A stretch of DNA of 64,000 bases. It comes from M3007 sp033764075 (GTDB lineage: Bacteria > Bacteroidota > Bacteroidia > Chitinophagales > Saprospiraceae). The stretch lies in NCBI GenBank assembly GCA_033764075.1, contig JANRJH010000005.1, positions 96,085-160,084 on the forward strand. The letters run 5' to 3'. The position numbers were made by a program, and so were the translations under genes. The notes below the pieces were generated by a model. The model made no database searches, was not told the origin of the DNA, and worked only from the letters and a program-made list of their open reading frames with translations. Positions 62,001-64,000 of the stretch are shown here, piece after piece (the first letter of the stretch is position 1; each line of letters begins with the position of its first letter).

Positions 62001-62684
62001 GGGTACAATCCGTTCAATTTGCATTGGGACATCATAATCGATGAGTTGGAATTATTCAACCGAGCGCTCAATTTTCAGGAGGTTCAATCGATCTTTTTGT
62101 CCGACAGCCTCGGAAAATGCCCTCCAAAGTCAAGTTGTATCTGTACAGACCTGAACAACGACGTAGGCGCCGGTTTTACGCTACTTGCCGCTTCTCAGGA
62201 GAATTACCTGTTTAAGCCCTCAGCCCCGCTGGGCGACTGCGACCGGGTAACATGGGACTGGGGCGACGGTAGCCCTGCCGGCACATCCATTGGCTCTGCC
62301 CCGATTGAGCACCAGTTCCTTCAAACAGGCCAATACGATGTGTGTATGTCGGTGTTACGCACCGAAGACAACGGAAACAGTTGTACCGATGTATACTGCC
62401 GGGCACTTACCGATGTAGAGTTCCTCGGCAAGTCGATCTCCTGTGTCCTACGCCCAAACCCAACTACCGGCGTGTTCACCCTGGAGTTTTCAGCCGGCAC
62501 GATGCCCGTTTCGGCATCACTTCAAATTGTGGATATGTGGGGCAGGGTAGTACAAACGGAGGCATTGCAATATGGCTTGCTTCAGCAGTCATTTTCTATT
62601 GCTGAACTTCCGCCCGGCGTTTACTTCGCGACTGTTTTGGCAGGCGACGTATGGGTATGGCGGCAGATGGTGGTCAGGCAGTAA
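56064..62684 (+). CDS. 2206-aa modular secreted protein with T9SS sorting domain
   Basis: Exported (signal KPVYCLVLIFLITREIPAQ). Order by residue: propeller-like N-terminal region (about 30-420); PKD domain (431-512, WTFGDPTSGANNAS); HYR domain (516-602); an NHL/SMP-30-like propeller (646-922); two alternating Cys-rich module pairs, A at 1062-1172 and 1316-1437, B at 1179-1292 and 1440-1552; a LamG/concanavalin-like domain (1793-2015, GLVAWWSMDDFSGSVVADDI); a second PKD (2029-2105, WDWGDGSPAGTS); and a type A sorting domain (2126-2206, LRPNPTTGVFTLEFSAGTMP). Likely a cell-surface or released matrix or adhesion protein. Function not known. Confidence 0.88.
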   Translation: MKPVYCLVLIFLITREIPAQTFQTQYGTTMDNAFTKVIPSGSAYYVLGRDQVAAGSPDRATVTRLNANGQHVWTLSLDIGSAWLDAVVTPGGDLLVVGQTLPADPTNQSLAGLVTPNGAFSWVRSYEVPGREAFTRIVRNPAPQNAAFPYYIIGAQNDPNAGATIDDVVLWNIDEQGNSNWKKLFPSAGDDEFVRAMEALPTGDLMLAGNLDADGGVFLFDNTGAHKGGLITFGTRFTFADLFQGSGGNFYAVGNTFPNFNAYLIKYDANLLPVWEANLNGLSAISQVWQAPGGGIYVTGTGPFGGRVRTVVMHFTDGGSSPVLIWTKYLDNGETVYQGGATAFVPPNRMAFADGRIPASGGFGQLCAFMSVSDLDLTTCVTASTTIFVSSNALFYNGPVLPSFEFTDTIPGTDLLSSALNWQQEYICSPCKAGFTFQANGSCGDFNFTNTSTGSSPLTYAWTFGDPTSGANNASAAQDPTHQFSVCGNFKVCLKITDSNCADSICQTVAFFDQVKPTITCPASQVVQASGCPVSVNNIPPNNVSDDCSTPSVGYIITGTSSGFGPNDASGHQFNQGVSTVVYTATDHCGNTASCSFNVDVLCAPGGSSRLCGQSVLTCFSGFNNPNYPTSGLNANGNVVAFVDPRALTNVPPNGMDASNPVNGLPNVPMVKDPQWVYSRMGQVFGLAIDANEFVYATASTIYGKFTDPFNVDVTFGTAGAGGIYKIDPSTGTVTDFVKTNSVNPNTIGTNFIYNTGSGLGNICYDKQYNQFFVTNFTDGKIYRIDINGIVLSTYDHPGSLTFPSNPPGSTFIPLGDRPYGIQKHPLNGRLYYAVWREDLGRQSGTVSNEVWSIALDGAGNFMGAATLVLPIPPMPSVSYSNAPSDLAFSQSGKMLIGERTTSRDWPQFIGSPAHDSRVLEYCCDPVWAPPLTFYVGNLSVSTNCAGGIDYGYAGYDFIQNKPVNCDGLIWSTGDALKFGTGFNPYANDYEVVYGLAGALVSGNSNSPFSANWVKTNSYYIDMGLPGKTEFGDVEVFKCECDGKPDFPCDSLWVTKTQPNPGTCCFNMTFDVHAGPLAYLEAESLTPGVVFNNVTLNNTFAWAGNPTGTLLPIKHNPLQGIPQGTYPNALQFCLANIQNPSQVPQCVVFRWYVKGPDDVPYLACTDTCYFECPVPVPADTCVVVKTDSIACDPANPREYCLFLTVENTSTDPTFIANQLIMSGLTPGFSFKPCPPPVISTTAPSIALNLIPSLTPGNTSNLLCVKLVALSPVITPTVVCMNLGLSGNNDCCHSSIPFCVTLEPCCDPCEDRGIAVQTTDPDSCCHSLDITNDCNYNFFTKLELELITPGVIFGSHFTGGANPGDWNNPISQNNLIQWQHVSGYIPNGTIAGLINFCLDEINNPSEIPQMVVLHWYTTGANGKDSIACSDTLIFDCPQQDFPCIQVLDSKILCKQDASGNVYYEYMLTFQNTSSPPHTADELVFSQIGPPPVVVFPNPISLSPPLLPNGITTITTNLFGTGLSPGDKLTFEVRLHDSTDPDDWCCFEGDTLCIFIPPCDTCVCQPNLTLSQSGVEYPVFCHPHTGFIPVLPCPADDVVVSGFFGCVDPVTGQPCLPSPVVYELVLPDGSIYSGSTNNFPAYILPKADGDDPGLYCLTFTTICPGTFDTCVCKVTWIREACDSCCTDFDAFCNRIENAVTISTDNSLCKATLRVDSLPNCDFIDWVDWGDNQQDGGNLTSGGMAMHQYAGSGTFAICYLAIELDEATGLICFEKIICDTISLLCATPADTCIDPPAGLVAWWSMDDFSGSVVADDIIGSNDGMPMPGGSIGNPGGPEPVPGKVRDALHYTSPGNRHVEVADDPVLNFGSGAFTIDAWIYTNMGTQTEPIVDKLGNTNNGYALSIQGTSPYYLTLVLGTGNTVDVLQGPAITTGEWNFVAVSVNPPTATFFVGNNTNGLTQISNVPITGVPNASNPTRTLRIGYNPFNLHWDIIIDELELFNRALNFQEVQSIFLSDSLGKCPPKSSCICTDLNNDVGAGFTLLAASQENYLFKPSAPLGDCDRVTWDWGDGSPAGTSIGSAPIEHQFLQTGQYDVCMSVLRTEDNGNSCTDVYCRALTDVEFLGKSISCVLRPNPTTGVFTLEFSAGTMPVSASLQIVDMWGRVVQTEALQYGLLQQSFSIAELPPGVYFATVLAGDVWVWRQMVVRQ

Positions 62685-62697
62685 CCCTGCTTCCAGG

Positions 62698-62726
62698 AAG
62701 GCCCGCCCAACAGCGGGCCTTTTTTT
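62698..62726 (+). terminator. Rho-independent terminator
   Basis: Stem AAGGCCCGC / GCGGGCCTT followed by seven T, 14 nt past the giant gene. Its T-run overlaps the stop of the convergent DUF486 gene. Confidence 0.88.
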
Positions 62727-63093
62727 ATTTCTTAAAAATAAAATACACCGCCAGCACCAGGCAAAGAAATCCCGCCATGTGGTTCCAGCGCAGGGTCTCG
62801 TTGCGGAACACCAGCAGGGTAAACAGCGTGAACACCACCAGCGTGATCACCTCTTGCAGGACTTTGAGCTGCCAGAGGTTGAATGGGCCGCCGTTGCCCG
62901 CATAGCCGATCCGGTTGGCGGGCACCTGCAGGCAGTACTCGAAAAAAGCGATGCCCCAGCTGATGAGGATAAAGGCAAACAGCCCGGCGTTGGCCAGCGG
63001 CTTCCAGTGCACCAGTTTGAGGTGGCCGTACCAGGCGAGGGTCATGAAGGCGTTGGACAGGACGAGCAGGAGCAGGGTGAGGTAGATTTTCAT
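62725..63093 (-). CDS. DUF486/DMT-family small membrane protein
   Basis: 122 aa, four membrane helices. Family text: LLLLVLSNAFMTLAWYGHLK, LFAFILISWGIAFFEYCLQV, PANRIGYAGNGGPFNLWQLK, VLQEVITLVVFTLFTLLVFR, LRWNHMAGFLCLVLAVYFIF. These proteins resemble half-size drug/metabolite transporters; function unproven. It shares the terminator region with the giant gene. Confidence 0.87.
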   Translation of the reverse strand: MKIYLTLLLLVLSNAFMTLAWYGHLKLVHWKPLANAGLFAFILISWGIAFFEYCLQVPANRIGYAGNGGPFNLWQLKVLQEVITLVVFTLFTLLVFRNETLRWNHMAGFLCLVLAVYFIFKK

Positions 63094-63191
63094 GGGAACG
63101 GAAGTTGGATTTGGCGCGCAATATCCACCGAACTTTTCTTTTCAAACCCGGGAACAAATTCAAATCTTTGGGCCAACAACCAACCACCACT

Positions 63192-63860
63192 ATGTACGAT
63201 CTGCCACACCACAAAGAAAATGACCCTCGAATCGTGCAAGCGTTTGTCGACCGGCACCCGTTTGCCTTTTTAACCGGATGCGACGCGGACAACAGGCCGA
63301 TAGCTACGCAGGTGCCTGTTTTTATTGAGGAGGTGAATGGCCGGAAAGTGATGCGGGGGCACATCATGAAAAACACCGACCACCACAAGGCCTTTTTGCA
63401 CAATGAAAACGCCCTGGCGGTGTTCACCGGTCCGCACACTTATGTCAGCGCCACCTGGTACAGTAACCCCCATATGGCGTCTACCTGGAACTACATGAGC
63501 GTGCACGTCAGGGGCATTATCCGGTTTCTGGACGACGCGGCGCTGGAAGATGTGCTGCGAAAGACCACCCTTCACTTTGAGAACAATGACCGGCATTCCA
63601 CCACCGTGTACGACAACCTTCCCCCGGAGTTTACACGAAGGGTTATGAACGCCATTGTTGCCTTTGAAATGGAAATTACGGATATAGACACCGTGTTCAA
63701 GTTGAGCCAGGACAGGGATTACGAAAGCTACCGCAACATCATAGCAAAGCTCAAGGAACAAGATGAAGCCGGTCGGTATATCGCCGCCGAGATGGAAAAA
63801 AGAACGGAGGCGGTATTTCCGGAGGAGACCGGTCGGACGGGGCGTTTGCGCGACTTGTAA
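63192..63860 (+). CDS. PaiB-like FMN-binding protein
   Basis: 222 aa from ATG 63192. FMN-binding split-barrel motifs: VDRHPFAFLTGCDADNRPIA, QVPVFIEEVNGRKVMRGHIM, NTDHHKAFLHNENALAVFTG, PHTYVSATWYSNPHMASTWN, YMSVHVRGIIRF. PaiB in Bacillus represses sporulation and degradative enzymes; distant family members bind flavin and may be oxidases. No paiA-type acetyltransferase neighbours it. Start chosen at the conserved Met. Confidence 0.85.
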   Translation: MYDLPHHKENDPRIVQAFVDRHPFAFLTGCDADNRPIATQVPVFIEEVNGRKVMRGHIMKNTDHHKAFLHNENALAVFTGPHTYVSATWYSNPHMASTWNYMSVHVRGIIRFLDDAALEDVLRKTTLHFENNDRHSTTVYDNLPPEFTRRVMNAIVAFEMEITDIDTVFKLSQDRDYESYRNIIAKLKEQDEAGRYIAAEMEKRTEAVFPEETGRTGRLRDL

Positions 63861-63865
63861 CAAAC

Positions 63866-63896
63866 AAAAAGAGCCCGCACAAAACTGTGCGGGCTC
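63866..63896 (-). terminator. Rho-independent terminator of the rRNA operon
   Basis: Perfect 10-bp stem GAGCCCGCAC / GTGCGGGCTC followed on the minus strand by TTTTT. It lies just past the 5S rRNA 3' end. Confidence 0.88.
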
Positions 63897-63914
63897 GGGG
63901 GTCGGTTTAAATTG

Positions 63915-64000
63915 AGTTGGCACCGACCTACTCTCCCGGGGCATCAACCCCAGTACCATCAGCGCTAACGGGCTTAACTACTCTGTTCGGAATGGGAAGA
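63915..64000 (-). rRNA. rrf: 5S ribosomal RNA (3' part; 5' end beyond the window)
   Basis: On the minus strand it reads TCTTCCCATTCCGAACAGAG, TTAAGCCCGTTAGCGCTGAT, GGTACTGGGGTTGATGCCCC and GGGAGAGTAGGTCGGTGCCA, the loop A-E and 3' half of 5S rRNA. About 86 of roughly 110-115 nt are present. The rest of the rRNA operon should lie to the right. Confidence 0.95.

Overview
The window is 64 kb of chromosome from a GC-rich member of the Bacteroidota, most like the Saprospiria (Saprospiraceae and relatives). The sequence signs are: many start-proximal TAnnTTTG boxes (the Bacteroidota -7 promoter element), a PorX response regulator, three proteins ending in type IX secretion (T9SS) sorting domains, a SprB-repeat protein, a TonB receptor with a carboxypeptidase-like N-terminal domain, DUF4136/DUF4340/DUF3137 proteins, and a partial 5S rRNA at the right edge. 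I see no CRISPR array, insertion sequence or prophage. It is ordinary core chromosome whose intergenic DNA is rich in unusual repeats.

Layout. 1-5.2 kb: coiled-coil membrane protein (cut by the window edge), RNase HI, an outer-membrane-type protein, then a sigma / anti-sigma / cell-surface DUF4097-like operon. 5.3-9.0 kb: a minus-strand run, DUF4136 lipoprotein - OM protein - MlaE permease - dapD - RDD protein. 9.1-17.7 kb: LolC-type permease, DUF4340 protein, DegP/HtrA protease, HD protein, GHL10 hydrolase, lpxD, porX. 17.8-21.2 kb: HD phosphohydrolase, a 20-residue-repeat peptidoglycan-binding protein, and an AT-rich gap with three DnaA boxes (candidate oriC). 21.2-30 kb: T9SS protein, S41 peptidase, an MNT/HEPN toxin-antitoxin pair whose HEPN gene has an in-frame amber, epimerase, DoxX, thioredoxin, M15 peptidase, ResA/AhpC-type protein, nadC. 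30-36.9 kb: aminopeptidase P, gcvH, amino-acid permease, aldose epimerase, aldehyde dehydrogenase, hpf. 37-45 kb: a probable metal-uptake cluster (His-rich protein, TonB receptor, acidic lipoprotein), a SprB-repeat T9SS protein, and an unknown helical protein. 45-49 kb: ParA - RHH - DUF3137 operon, divergent from an S24 repressor. 49-56 kb: patatin, prpE, a 56-aa ORF, a PIF1-type helicase with HRDC and HTH domains, and an ECF sigma factor. 56-64 kb: a 2206-aa T9SS protein, DUF486 and PaiB-like proteins, and the end of an rRNA operon.

The most unusual material is between the genes. Heptamer tandem repeats occur at eight loci, often as inverted arms, and in two places the arms enclose the same 60-bp two-hairpin core. 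A second family of small palindromes varies in its stem sequence but keeps its pairing. Several repeats run exactly up to, or supply, the stop codon of the neighbouring gene: five genes end in CGG-TAG contributed by a repeat. The candidate replication origin at 20.7-20.9 kb is the other standout; coding is mostly minus-strand to its left and slightly more plus-strand to its right.
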